This document shows positions 24,759 through 33,323 of a stretch of 48,783 bases of DNA, piece by piece. Source of the stretch: Ensifer sp. Root278. GTDB taxonomy: Bacteria > Pseudomonadota > Alphaproteobacteria > Rhizobiales > Rhizobiaceae. Numbering within the stretch: the first letter of the stretch is position 1; every line of letters begins with the position of its first letter. The stretch lies in contig NZ_LMJJ01000018.1 of assembly GCF_001429285.1 (NCBI RefSeq), positions 7,581-56,363 of the forward strand, written 5' to 3'. The notes under the pieces were generated by a model. The model saw only the letters and a program-made list of their open reading frames with translations. It made no database searches and was not told the DNA's origin. Made by a program: the position numbers and the translations under genes.

Positions 24759-25405
24759 GATTGGAGTTCCGGCTGGAAGTCGAAGATGGAGTGGCCTGCC
24801 GCAAGGTGCCGACGCACGGCGATTGAATTCTGCTGGCGCGCGATCGCGGCGCGCGCCAGCGTGAGCATGCGATCGCGCGTCGCGACGAACACGCCTTCCC
24901 TGTCGGCAAGGACCGCGTAGCCCGGCAGAACCGCGGCTCCGCCGCAGGCGACCGGTTCGTTGATCGAACCGCCGATCGAGATGCGCCGATTGGTGGTCTT
25001 TGAGGAGATCCCGCGGCACCAGACCGGCAGGCCCAATGCCGCGATTTCCTCGGCGTCGGTGCAGGGACCGTCGATGACGACGCCGACGGCGCCCCTGGCC
25101 TTCACCGCAGTTGCGACCCCGCCACCGACACAGGCGATGTCGTCATGATCAACCCGCGCAATGACGAGAAAGTCACCGGGCATCAGGAGGTCGATGGCTC
25201 GGTAGATCACCGTGCCATCCCGCCCGGGAGCCGCGACGGTAACGGCCGAACCCGCCGCGCTTGCCGGAAACACAGGCAGGACCCCATTGCTGACGAAGCC
25301 GACATGTTCGACATGGCCGATCGTGGCGGTTTCGGCCTTGCCCATCAGTGTGATGAGTTCCTCGGGAAGGGGAGGGTGACTGTCATTGATCCGGTAGTGC
25401 GGCAT
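24755..25405 (-). CDS. RraA-like / HMG-CHA aldolase-like protein
   Basis: 216 residues from ATG 25405, with AGGAGG about 9 bases upstream; an earlier frame up to 25741 lies antisense inside the dioxygenase gene region and is not coding. Fold marks: IGHVEHVGFVSNGVLPVFP near the N-terminus, AGSAVTVAAPGRDGTVIYRA, PGDFLVIARV, and GAVGVVIDGPCTDAEEIAALGLPVWCRG. RraA-fold enzymes such as 4-hydroxy-4-methyl-2-oxoglutarate aldolase carry DGxxRD; here it is DGPCTD, so the catalytic Arg is replaced by Thr. Aldolase activity is therefore doubtful. A decarboxylase or binding role is possible. Tightly coupled to the nitrilase-like gene. Confidence 0.78.
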   Translation of the reverse strand: MPHYRINDSHPPLPEELITLMGKAETATIGHVEHVGFVSNGVLPVFPASAAGSAVTVAAPGRDGTVIYRAIDLLMPGDFLVIARVDHDDIACVGGGVATAVKARGAVGVVIDGPCTDAEEIAALGLPVWCRGISSKTTNRRISIGGSINEPVACGGAAVLPGYAVLADREGVFVATRDRMLTLARAAIARQQNSIAVRRHLAAGHSIFDFQPELQS

Positions 25406-25437
25406 CTTCTCTGACCTCCTGATGATCGTTCTTGAGG

Positions 25438-26304
25438 TCAGACTGGCCGTTCGCCTGATGTGGTGGTGCGATGCATGATGCGGATCGAGTTCGGGTCGAA
25501 CCCGTCCCGCCGATGCATCGTGCAACGGTTGTCCCACATCATGATATCGCCGACATCCCACTGCTGGATGAAGACCTCGCTGGTCGTGGTGGTGTGTTGC
25601 CAAAGCTCGGCGAGAAGGGACTCGCTCTCGTCGAGCGGCATGCCGACGATCCACGCGCCTTCGGACGTTCCACCGAGATAGAGCGACTTGCGCCCGGTTT
25701 CGCCGTGAAGGCGAACGAGCGGATGAACGATCCCGCTCCATTCGCGGAAATCGCGGGTCTTTGGTGCGGACTTGCCAAGCCGGAGCTTGCCTGTCTTGTC
25801 GTAGACGTTCTGGAAGAAGATCTGCCGTCCATCGACCGCTTTCTTCAATGCCTCCGGCAAGGTCTCGTAAGCACGGTAGGAGGAGAGGAAGTAGGTGTCA
25901 CCTCCGGTCGGTGGCACGGCGACCGCCCGCAGGATGGCGCCCGCCGGCGGCCGCTCATAGAACCAGGTGTCCGTGTGCCATGTGGCCTCGCTGTTGCCCA
26001 TGGCGCCGCTCGGCTTGCCGTCCGTCATCGCATTGCTGATGACCAGGATTTCCTTGTGGGTCGGATGACCACCCTCCTGCAGCTGCTTCGGATGGATCAC
26101 GAATTCCCCGAAATGGCGTGAGAACGCGACTTGCTGGGCGTCGCTCATGGACGTCTTCTTGAAGCGCAGCACGCCGTATTGAAGCCAATAGCGCCGGACG
26201 GCGTCGATGTCCTCCTGGGTGTAGTTGTCGAAGTCGAAACCCTCGATGTCGGCGCAGACATTCGTTTCATGCTGAACGGCACGAAGCCTCTGTTTATCAA
26301 GCAT
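25438..26304 (-). CDS. TauD/TfdA family Fe(II)/2-oxoglutarate-dependent dioxygenase
   Basis: 288 residues from ATG 26304, with AAGGAG at proper spacing; an ATG two codons earlier (26310) abuts that site. The iron-binding facial triad is visible as WHTD (H110, D112) and the distal H264 in CTMHRRDGF, with the 2-oxoglutarate-binding Arg in RIMHRT (about 275-279). Other TfdA marks are LRFKKTSMSDAQQVAFSRHFGE and PPTGGDTYFLSSYRAYETLP. Such enzymes hydroxylate taurine, phenoxyacids, alkylsulfates or N-alkyl compounds, often triggering loss of the side group. It lies between the transporter and hydrolase genes, consistent with an early oxidative step on the imported substrate, which is unknown. Confidence 0.9.
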   Translation of the reverse strand: MLDKQRLRAVQHETNVCADIEGFDFDNYTQEDIDAVRRYWLQYGVLRFKKTSMSDAQQVAFSRHFGEFVIHPKQLQEGGHPTHKEILVISNAMTDGKPSGAMGNSEATWHTDTWFYERPPAGAILRAVAVPPTGGDTYFLSSYRAYETLPEALKKAVDGRQIFFQNVYDKTGKLRLGKSAPKTRDFREWSGIVHPLVRLHGETGRKSLYLGGTSEGAWIVGMPLDESESLLAELWQHTTTTSEVFIQQWDVGDIMMWDNRCTMHRRDGFDPNSIRIMHRTTTSGERPV

Positions 26305-26417
26305 TTTCATCTCCTTTAAAGCGACCTCTTGAGGTCACAACGATCGTAGGATGCAAGGTTCCAGTGGTTCCAATAACGATGCTTTCGGATTGATCGCCCC
26401 ACCCCATGGATCACTTG

Positions 26418-27500
26418 TCACGCGCTGAGGGCCTGGATGTCGGCGTCGTCGATACCCAGGCGAATGGAGTCACCCAGTTTCGGGGGAACGCTCGCGCGGG
26501 TCGCGCGAAGCAAGACGTGGAGATGCACGTCCGAGCCGAGATCGGCGTCAATTTCGAAGGCTGCCCCGAGGTTGACGACACGCCGCACGGTCCCGTCGAG
26601 ACGATTGGCGAACTCATCGCCGCCGGCGCCAGGAGGAAGGACCGCGATGCTTTCCGGGCGTATCGAGCAGTATCGGACCTCAGCCGAGGGCTCGGTGTTG
26701 CGGGCCTTCAGGATTACTCCTTCTCCGACCCTCAATTCGAGATGCGCTTGCCCCGTCGCCGTGGTCTGCACGGCAAGGATATTGGATTTGCCAATGAAAT
26801 CGGCCACGAAGCGTGAGTTCGGTTCGCGGTAGAGGTCAGCCGGCTGTCCCTGCTGCGCAATCGCCCCTTGCCACATGACCACCACCCGATCGGACATCGC
26901 CATGGCCTCCTCCTGATCATGGGTGACGTAGACGAAGGTCATCCCGAGTTGCTGCTGGATCTCCTTCAGTTCGATCCGCATCGCTTCCCGGAGCTTCAGG
27001 TCGAGATTCGAGAGCGGCTCATCGAGAAGCAGGACAGACGGACGGGGCGCGATCGCCCGGGCAAGTGCTACCCGCTGCTGCTGACCTCCGGAGAGCTCGC
27101 GCGGATAACGCTCGCCCATGCCTTCGAGGTGAACGCTGCGAAGCGCGCTCTTGACGGTCGCGGCAGCTTCCTCCCGCCGGACCCCCTTCATCTTCAAGCC
27201 AAAGGCAACGTTCTCAGTGACCGTCATGTGCGGAAAGAGTGCATAGTTCTGGAACACCAGACCGATGTTGCGGCGTTCCGGTGGTACGCGGACCTGGCTT
27301 CGCCCCTTGATGCGAATGTCACCGCGGGAGGGGGCGGTGAAGCCGGCGATCATGTTGAGTGTGGTCGTCTTCCCGCAGCCCGAAGGGCCGAGGATGCTGA
27401 CGAATTCGCCTTGAGGAATAGCGAGGTCGATATCCCTGACGACAGCCATGCTGGCGTAGGACTTGCTGACCGAGACGAGTTCGATGTCGAGTGCATTCAT
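26418..27500 (-). CDS. ABC transporter ATP-binding protein, PotA-like
   Basis: 360 residues, the length of PotA/FbpC-type ATPases with a C-terminal TOBE domain. Walker A GPSGCGKTTTLN (about residues 38-49), Q-loop VFQNYALFPHM (about 83-93), signature ELSGGQQQRVALARA (about 134-148), Walker B VLLLDEPLSNLD (about 156-167) and switch H in YVTHDQEEAM (about 192-201). The TOBE region (about 280-355) includes SIRPESIAVL. It energises import of the substrate bound by the periplasmic protein. Its start overlaps the end of the permease gene by 4 bases. The family carries polyamines, but also opines, amino-acid derivatives and sulfonates. Confidence 0.93.
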   Translation of the reverse strand: MNALDIELVSVSKSYASMAVVRDIDLAIPQGEFVSILGPSGCGKTTTLNMIAGFTAPSRGDIRIKGRSQVRVPPERRNIGLVFQNYALFPHMTVTENVAFGLKMKGVRREEAAATVKSALRSVHLEGMGERYPRELSGGQQQRVALARAIAPRPSVLLLDEPLSNLDLKLREAMRIELKEIQQQLGMTFVYVTHDQEEAMAMSDRVVVMWQGAIAQQGQPADLYREPNSRFVADFIGKSNILAVQTTATGQAHLELRVGEGVILKARNTEPSAEVRYCSIRPESIAVLPPGAGGDEFANRLDGTVRRVVNLGAAFEIDADLGSDVHLHVLLRATRASVPPKLGDSIRLGIDDADIQALSA

Positions 27501-28300
27501 TTGCTGCCACCATGGAGTTGCGCGGAGAACCCGCCGATCTTTTCAAAGAGGAAGATGACCGTCAGGATGAAGGCCATCGACGCGACGTTCACCGCCGCCA
27601 GCACCGGATCGAGGCTGTATTCGAGGTAGTTGATCACTGTGATCGGCAACGTGCTGTCGCCGGGTCTGACCAGGAAAACCGAAAGCGGGATGTTGTTGAA
27701 TGAGATGATGAACGCGAAGGTCACGCCTGACAGAACCCCGGGCTTGATCATCGGCAGCACCACCAGCCGGATGCGTTGAAGCTTGTTCGCTCCAAGGATC
27801 TGGGCCGCCCGATCGAGGTTAGCATCGAAATTGGCGAGCGACGTCGCCACCATGCGGGTCACGAAGGGTAGGGCGAGCACGACGTGCGCGGCGATCAGTG
27901 CCGGAGTGCCGAGAAACCCCTGAAGCCCGATCATCGAAAGGAAGAGCACGATTGCAACGCCCTTGACGATCTGCGGCACCGAAAGCGGGGACAGGAGGTA
28001 GGACATCAGGCCGTCGCTGCCCGGAATACGCTCGTAGACGACCGCATAAGCCGCGAACAATCCAAGCACGCCACTGATCGCCGCGACGACCGTCGCAATT
28101 CTGAAGCTCGCAAGGAACGGGTCGAGCCAGCGGCTTGACCAGAGATCCGCATACCACCGGCCGGTCCACTCCCAGGGCTGTAGCGTGACAGCCGATGTCG
28201 GGCTCAACGACGCCGCGACGACCACGATGAGCGGCAGGGTGATGAAAGAGAGGACTGCGCCAAGCGAAACCCAGTAGAGTATGGAAATAAGCCTGTTCAT
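27497..28300 (-). CDS. ABC transporter permease, PotC-like
   Basis: 267 residues. Inner-membrane permease with about six hydrophobic helices (LISILYWVSLGAVLSFITLP, FRIATVVAAISGVLGLFAAY, LIAAHVVLALPFVTRMVATS, VTFAFIISFNNIPLSVFLV, LAAVNVASMAFILTVIFLF). The EAA coupling motif occurs as DRAAQILGANKLQRIRLVVL (about residues 158-177), where the ATPase docks. It overlaps both neighbours by 4 bases, so it is translated as part of one operon with the other permease and ATPase. It belongs to the polyamine/opine/organic-acid permease family; specificity comes from the binding protein. Confidence 0.93.
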   Translation of the reverse strand: MNRLISILYWVSLGAVLSFITLPLIVVVAASLSPTSAVTLQPWEWTGRWYADLWSSRWLDPFLASFRIATVVAAISGVLGLFAAYAVVYERIPGSDGLMSYLLSPLSVPQIVKGVAIVLFLSMIGLQGFLGTPALIAAHVVLALPFVTRMVATSLANFDANLDRAAQILGANKLQRIRLVVLPMIKPGVLSGVTFAFIISFNNIPLSVFLVRPGDSTLPITVINYLEYSLDPVLAAVNVASMAFILTVIFLFEKIGGFSAQLHGGSK

Positions 28301-29199
28301 CTTTCACCTCCCGATGAGACAGAGGCCCGCGACCTGCGGCGGCTTTCGTAGCGAACGCCGACGAACGAGATGGCCAGCATCATGAGGAGCAGCGCCATCG
28401 CCATGACTGAAGCGAACGGCCAGTCGATGTAGAAGAGGACCTGCTCGTAGATCATCGTCGCCAGCACCTTGAAGCCCGCGCCGCCGAGAAGAGCCGGCGT
28501 GGCATAGGCGCTCGCCGACATGGTGAAGGCTATCAACATCGAGCTGACGATCCCCGGCACGGAAAGGGGCAGTACGATCGTCCGGATAACCGCCAGCCTC
28601 GAGGCGCCGAGCATCTGCGCTGCCCGCTCGAGGTTCGGATCGATGCCCTGAATGCTCGTCATCAGCGAAAGGATGCCGAAGGGCAGAACGACATGCGTCA
28701 GGCCGACGACGACGGCAAAGAGGTTCTTCGACAAGGGAAGCGGCGAGGTAATGAGGCCAAGATGGAGGAGCAAATCATTGATGAACCCCCGATCTTCCAG
28801 GATGATCAGCCAGCCGTAGGTTCGAAGCACGACGCCGGCGAGTTCCGGGGCAAGCGCAAGCGCGAACACCACGGCCCGCCAGCGCGTCGTCGACCGCGCC
28901 AGGAAGTAGGCGACCGGATAGCCGAGAACGGTTACGCTGATCGCGACCAGCAAGGACATCAAGGCAGTGCGACAGAAACCGGCAAGCGAAAGGCGATCCG
29001 TGAAGAAGCGCTGATAGTGTTCGAGGGTAGGGGAGAACGTTTCCGTCTGAGCAAAGCTCATTCCGATCATCATTCCCATCGGCAGCGCAAAGAACACCGA
29101 GAGCACCAGGAGTGACGGCGTAAGCGCCGCGATCGGAAACCACTGTGGAGGGTGCCGGCGTCGGGCCGGCGGATGCAAGTCGAGAGCAAGGCTTTTCAT
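28297..29199 (-). CDS. ABC transporter permease, PotB-like
   Basis: 300 residues from ATG 29199 with AAGGGA upstream; a longer frame to 29319 would overlap the binding-protein gene by about 110 bases and begins with a Cys-rich, atypical leader. Hydrophobic helices include IAALTPSLLVLSVFFALPMG, LMSLLVAISVTVLGYPVAYF, LFAVVVGLTHVVLPFGILSL and VMAMALLLMMLAISFVGV. The EAA motif is ERAAQMLGASRLAVIRTIVL. It pairs with the PotC-like permease to form the channel. It lies 10 bp after the binding-protein gene and overlaps the next permease by 4 bases. Confidence 0.92.
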   Translation of the reverse strand: MKSLALDLHPPARRRHPPQWFPIAALTPSLLVLSVFFALPMGMMIGMSFAQTETFSPTLEHYQRFFTDRLSLAGFCRTALMSLLVAISVTVLGYPVAYFLARSTTRWRAVVFALALAPELAGVVLRTYGWLIILEDRGFINDLLLHLGLITSPLPLSKNLFAVVVGLTHVVLPFGILSLMTSIQGIDPNLERAAQMLGASRLAVIRTIVLPLSVPGIVSSMLIAFTMSASAYATPALLGGAGFKVLATMIYEQVLFYIDWPFASVMAMALLLMMLAISFVGVRYESRRRSRASVSSGGER

Positions 29200-29209
29200 G
29201 AGTGTCCCT

Positions 29210-30256
29210 TCAACGGGCGTTGGGAACGACGTCGCGTTCCCAACGTTCCGCCCAATCCGGCAGTTTTTCCTGAAGTCGCAGCAGATCGGGCAGGTGCAGA
29301 GGTTCGTTGTCAGATCCACGCGTGAGTTGGCGGTCTTTCAGCTCGTCGGGCACGGAAATATCGCTGCGCGCGCTACCGACCCTATATCCCGCGACCCATG
29401 CTTCCTGGCTCGACTTTTCGAGGAAGAAATCGATGAACTTCCGGGCGGCCTCCTTGTTTGCAGCGCCGACTGGAATGTTGAGGGTTGCGACAAGTGGAAT
29501 GGTCCCTTCCTTCGGCCGAACATAGTCGACCGGCAGGCCCTCATCGACCATCAGCTGCGCGCGGCCGTTCCAGAAGGGCATGGCCCAGACGGAGCCTTCG
29601 CGCAGATAGCTTTCGAGAATGGCCGAGGATTGCTCAAACCCCACCGATTGGGCGGACACCTTTGCCATGGCGTCAAATCCAGGACCGACATTGTCGATAA
29701 GATCGCCTCCGTTCGTGACCGACATCATCTCGAGCAGATAGACGGCCATGATGTTCTGAAAGGTGGGGAGGATGACCCGCTTCTTGAGTTCGGGCTCGAG
29801 CAATGCAGACCAGGAGCCAGGCTCTGTGGCGAGCTTGTCCGTGCGGTAAAGGAGGGAAAGGTACTGGACCTCGTGCACTGCTCCGCAAGGTCCCGCGACC
29901 GCCGCTAGATCGGCTTGAAGGGCGTTGAGGTTCGGGATCGACGCCGGCGTCAGTTTCTCGAGCAGGCCATCCTTGCATCCTTGAAGTGACTGTGATGCCG
30001 TCATGACGACCAGATCGAACCCAGGCCGGCCCTTGGTAGCCTTGATCTTGGCGTAGTCCTGCTGGGCAGATCCGACGGCATCATAGACGACGTCGATACC
30101 GGAGCGTTTCTCGAAGGGTTCGATGATCCGCTCCCGGATGATGTCCTCGTATGGGCCTCCATAGCTGTTGATGACTAGCGTTTCGGCCCCCGCCGATCCG
30201 GTACCGATGCCCGAAACTGTCAGGCACAAAGACGCAAGCAAGCGTTTCGCTCCCAC
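29210..30256 (-). CDS. ABC transporter periplasmic substrate-binding protein, PotD-like
   Basis: 348 residues from GTG 30256, with GGGAGAG upstream. This start places a normal signal peptide (VGAKRLLASLCLTVSGIGTG, then SAGA-E) at the N-terminus; the longer frame to 30310 would bury it. The mature protein begins ETLVINSYGGPYEDIIRERI and contains FDLVVMTASQSLQGCKDGLL and IPVGAANKEAARKFIDFFLE, typical of the spermidine/putrescine binding-protein fold. Two Cys are present (QGCKD, GPCGAV). It captures the substrate in the periplasm. First gene of the catabolic operon; a 20-bp dyad at 30328-30347 lies 72 bp upstream in the region shared with the divergent LuxR-type regulator. Confidence 0.9.
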   Translation of the reverse strand: MGAKRLLASLCLTVSGIGTGSAGAETLVINSYGGPYEDIIRERIIEPFEKRSGIDVVYDAVGSAQQDYAKIKATKGRPGFDLVVMTASQSLQGCKDGLLEKLTPASIPNLNALQADLAAVAGPCGAVHEVQYLSLLYRTDKLATEPGSWSALLEPELKKRVILPTFQNIMAVYLLEMMSVTNGGDLIDNVGPGFDAMAKVSAQSVGFEQSSAILESYLREGSVWAMPFWNGRAQLMVDEGLPVDYVRPKEGTIPLVATLNIPVGAANKEAARKFIDFFLEKSSQEAWVAGYRVGSARSDISVPDELKDRQLTRGSDNEPLHLPDLLRLQEKLPDWAERWERDVVPNAR

Positions 30257-30327
30257 GGTGTCTCTCCCATTCGTTGAAAACAGAACGAATGGTGCCCCCC
30301 GGGAGTCCATGGGTCTAATCGGCGATC

Positions 30328-30347
30328 CCTAGGATTAATGTCCTAGG
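30328..30347. promoter_or_regulatory. 20-bp dyad resembling a LuxR-type box, candidate operator of the catabolic operon
   Basis: CCTAGGATTAATGTCCTAGG has 7-bp perfect arms (CCTAGGA / TCCTAGG) around TTAATG. Its 20-bp span equals that of known LuxR-family boxes. It sits between the divergent binding-protein gene (start 30256) and the LuxR-type gene (start about 30451). A third CCTAGG-free AT-rich patch (catattaattcat) follows. The regulator at 30451 is the obvious candidate to bind it. Symmetry seen; function inferred. Confidence 0.6.
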
Positions 30348-30450
30348 CATATTAATTCATCACATGCGCTGTGGTCTGAAGGGAGCCTTTCGAAGGCGTC
30401 TCAGGGTACTTTTCCCTATTGCGGCTGCTCTGCTTTAGATTGTATTTCGT

Positions 30451-31167
30451 ATGATAATTTCACTGGCAAGCATGGCAATGGCGAGAGAAACACCCTTCAG
30501 CGCAGTCGCACGCAAGATGCTCGACAACTGGCTTCAGACCGACCCCGAGCAGCCGACTTCACCAGAAATTGTATATCGCGACATCGTCGACATGCTGTCG
30601 ATAAAAATGCGCCTGACCGTGTTCACTGTTGAAGGCAACGACCCGAAGCGATGGTTCATGAAAGCCATCCGGCATTCCGGCTTCACGTCCCGCATTCTGA
30701 ACATCAACAAGATATTTTCCGACGCCTACATCGGTGATTTCAAGGATCAGAGCTACATGGAAGAGGCCGTTATTCCGCGGCTCCAGCAGGTCGTATCCAG
30801 CCAGCAGCCTTCCATGGAGCTCGTCAAGACGCGTCTTTTCGGCGTCAACGTCGGCTATGATCGCATCCTGCTACCCCAGCGAAACATCGATCGACCAAAG
30901 TGGATCATTTCGTCCTCCTATGCTCAGTTCCTGCTCAGTCCGCCACGACGGCTCGAACAAATGGACGTCGCTGACGAAGCGATCATCCAGCTGCTGATAG
31001 AGGGCGCGACCGCAAAGGAAATCGCCGCCGCACTTTCAATCTCCCATCGCACCGTCGAACACCGTCTGGAGCGGATGAAGGAAAGGTTTGGAGCCAGGAA
31101 CACGGTCCATCTCGTGGCCATGCTGATCGCCACGCACATCGAACGCGGGCACAGCATCGCACCATAA
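30451..31167 (+). CDS. LuxR-type transcription regulator, probable controller of the catabolic operon
   Basis: 238 residues. The C-terminal LuxR HTH is clear: VADEAIIQLLIEGATAKEIA followed by AALSISHRTVEHRLERMKER and FGARNTVHLVAMLIATH. The N-terminal 165 residues (DIVDMLSIKMRLTVFTVEGN, WFMKAIRHSGFTSRILNINK, SSYAQFLLSPPRRLEQMDVA) do not show the W-Y-D-P-W acyl-homoserine-lactone contacts of TraR, so it may sense another ligand through a PAS-like domain. The start is uncertain: ATGs at 30451, 30472 and 30478 all lack strong ribosome sites. It is divergent from the ABC/dioxygenase operon and shares the 30328-30347 dyad with it. Confidence 0.8.
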   Translation: MIISLASMAMARETPFSAVARKMLDNWLQTDPEQPTSPEIVYRDIVDMLSIKMRLTVFTVEGNDPKRWFMKAIRHSGFTSRILNINKIFSDAYIGDFKDQSYMEEAVIPRLQQVVSSQQPSMELVKTRLFGVNVGYDRILLPQRNIDRPKWIISSSYAQFLLSPPRRLEQMDVADEAIIQLLIEGATAKEIAAALSISHRTVEHRLERMKERFGARNTVHLVAMLIATHIERGHSIAP

Positions 31168-31213
31168 TGATTGTCTGGTGCAAGGCATCAGGTGTAGGCA
31201 GGAGAACTCTGGA

Positions 31214-33064
31214 TCACCTGAACAATTGCAGGATCGCTTCGCTGTTGTTGTTGGCAATATGCAGCGACTGGATCGCAAGTTGCTCCTGCGTCTGAAGCGC
31301 CTTGAGCCTTGTCGACACCTGGTTCATGTTGGCATCGACGAGGCGGCCGATGCCCTTGTCGATGGTGTCAATAAGCTTGTTTGCGAATTCCGACTGCATG
31401 TCGATGCGTTGCTTGAGGGCGCCAAGAACGGCCGCACCGTCTACCACCCGCTGTCCCGACACTTCGATGTAGTTCATATAGTGGTCGACCAGGTCAGGGT
31501 TCCGCTCGATGTCGATGTTGAGGAAGTTGATAGCTGGAAGCGGCTCGATGCTGACGACGATGTCCGAAAACCCCGCGCGCGTTCCGGCGCCCCACTTGCG
31601 ATCAACCAGAGGGTCTGACTTGACGATGATCTTGCTCGGATCGGCGCTCGAGACTTGGATGACCGTGTCCGGCCAGTCCGCATCGAGCAGGGACCGCAGC
31701 AGGGTTACCATCTCGTCGGCCGTTTCGATGGCACCCGTGTCCTTTCCAAGAAGGTTGTTCACGTATGTCCGGTCAAAGGAGTACGATTTCGAGGGGGCAC
31801 CGTTTATCGCAAATTGAAAACTGACCTCGACGCCGTCAGGGGTGTCGCCGTCCATATGGAGCGTAAATGGGTCGAATTGCAGCGACAGCGCTGACCCTCT
31901 TTCACCGTAGTTGGATTTTTGTATCAGACCGCCCGTGCTGACCCCGATGCTGCTCAGATTGACAATCTCGACGTAGGAGCCGTTTCCGTGCGTCTGGAGC
32001 GTTGCAATGCTCATAAGGACGTCGTCGTGAATCCAGTTGTTCGAGCCCGGTGGCTGATAGTGGCCATAGTTTGCGCTGACAGACGCTCCTTCCGGATTTA
32101 GCAGCGTATTCAGCAAGCCGGCGAACTGGGTGTTCGTGGAGATGATGCCCCCAAGACTGGCGTCATAGGCGTCAACCTGCGCTTTGGTAATCGTTATTGT
32201 CTTCGTGTATCCAGGGTAGTACGGGCCCGGGAGATCGCGAAGCTCTGCGGTGATCCCGGTATCCCCCGAGGGGTCGTATTCCCTGTCCAGGATGATATCG
32301 AACTTGATTTCAGCGCCCGGGCTACTGAAATCCAAGGGCGATCCATTTGGAAAATCAAAGGAGAAACTTCCCGCCACCCCGGCATTCCACCTTGGGTTCA
32401 TCCAGCTCGATCCTGTTTCGGTGTAGTAGATCGTGGACGAACCGCTTTGAGGATAAACAGTGTCGTACCTCATGCCCCCGATTGTCTTGACGTCGCGAGG
32501 ATCGGCCTGGAGCAAACCTCCGCCTGTGGTGTTGAACAGGCTGATCTCGTCAAGGTGGAGATCGATCGTACCGAGCGAGACGCTGCCTGACGATCTGGAG
32601 AAGGAGGATACGAGCGACACCTTGTTCGCATTGAGGTCGTAAATTTGTCCGATATCCGTATTGAGCCAGTTCTGTCCGCCAAATCCGGAGGACGTAGCAA
32701 TGCTTACGACCATCTGCTTAAGCTGATTCAGTTCGGACTGGATCTTTGCCTTGTCGACGCCGGGCTCCTTGGCCGCAACGAGCTTCGCCTTGAATTCTTG
32801 CACTACATCGATGACGGCCTCCATCCCGGCATAGGCCGTATCAATCTTGGCTGCGCCGAGACCGAGCGCGTCCGCTACGGCGGAAATCGACATTTTGTCC
32901 GAACGCATGGTCGTTGAAATAGACCAATATGCCGCGTTATCGGCGGCGGTGCGGATACGGAGCCCCGAACTGGCCTGGACTTGTGTCTCTGCAAGGTTGG
33001 AATTGATCGACCGAAGGATCTGAACTGCGGAACTAGCTGAAGTGTTCGTCAGAATGCTTGTCAT
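31214..33064 (-). CDS. Plasmid-borne flagellin of unusual length
   Basis: 616 residues from ATG 33064 (a TTG precedes it). The N-terminal D0/D1 helices are flagellin: SAVQILRSINSNLAETQVQA, SSGLRIRTAADNAAYWSIST, then TMRSDKMSISAVADALGLGA, and ELNQLKQMVVSIATSSGFGG (to about residue 130). The C-terminal D1/D0 is also intact (about 525-616): VSGQRVVDGAAVLGALKQRI, RLKALQTQEQLAIQSLHIAN and NNSEAILQLFR. The central region of about 390 residues is far longer than in usual rhizobial flagellins (total about 320-395) and would form extra surface domains. No other flagellar gene is in the window, so export would depend on the chromosomal flagellar apparatus. The gene is convergent with the LuxR gene and downstream of HU. 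No clear ribosome site or sigma-28 promoter is seen. Confidence 0.9.
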   Translation of the reverse strand: MTSILTNTSASSAVQILRSINSNLAETQVQASSGLRIRTAADNAAYWSISTTMRSDKMSISAVADALGLGAAKIDTAYAGMEAVIDVVQEFKAKLVAAKEPGVDKAKIQSELNQLKQMVVSIATSSGFGGQNWLNTDIGQIYDLNANKVSLVSSFSRSSGSVSLGTIDLHLDEISLFNTTGGGLLQADPRDVKTIGGMRYDTVYPQSGSSTIYYTETGSSWMNPRWNAGVAGSFSFDFPNGSPLDFSSPGAEIKFDIILDREYDPSGDTGITAELRDLPGPYYPGYTKTITITKAQVDAYDASLGGIISTNTQFAGLLNTLLNPEGASVSANYGHYQPPGSNNWIHDDVLMSIATLQTHGNGSYVEIVNLSSIGVSTGGLIQKSNYGERGSALSLQFDPFTLHMDGDTPDGVEVSFQFAINGAPSKSYSFDRTYVNNLLGKDTGAIETADEMVTLLRSLLDADWPDTVIQVSSADPSKIIVKSDPLVDRKWGAGTRAGFSDIVVSIEPLPAINFLNIDIERNPDLVDHYMNYIEVSGQRVVDGAAVLGALKQRIDMQSEFANKLIDTIDKGIGRLVDANMNQVSTRLKALQTQEQLAIQSLHIANNNSEAILQLFR

Positions 33065-33323
33065 CAAACGGTACCGATTCTATCAATTTTTCAAAATGAA
33101 CGGCGATCGTCATGATGCCAGGCCGGCTGTACGAGCCGCCCGCTGACTATGGTTTGCAAAGAGTTAACCGAAACGGCTGGTCGGCAGGGTAGAAATACCT
33201 GCAGGCCATGGATCGCCAAATTGGCGCATGTTTTGCGCTGCGGATCGATCGACGAAAAGCACCGCTGAGCAAACAGACGTTATTCGTTCGCTTGGCTGGT
33301 GTGTGCCACGGTCACGACCTTGA
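33065..33323. other. Intergenic region upstream of the flagellin gene
   Basis: About 260 bp that must hold the flagellin promoter. An AT-rich patch (aatttttcaaaatgaac, about 33087-33103) lies 25-40 bp before the gene. I could not identify a convincing flagellar-type promoter. No other gene is evident. Confidence 0.35.
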
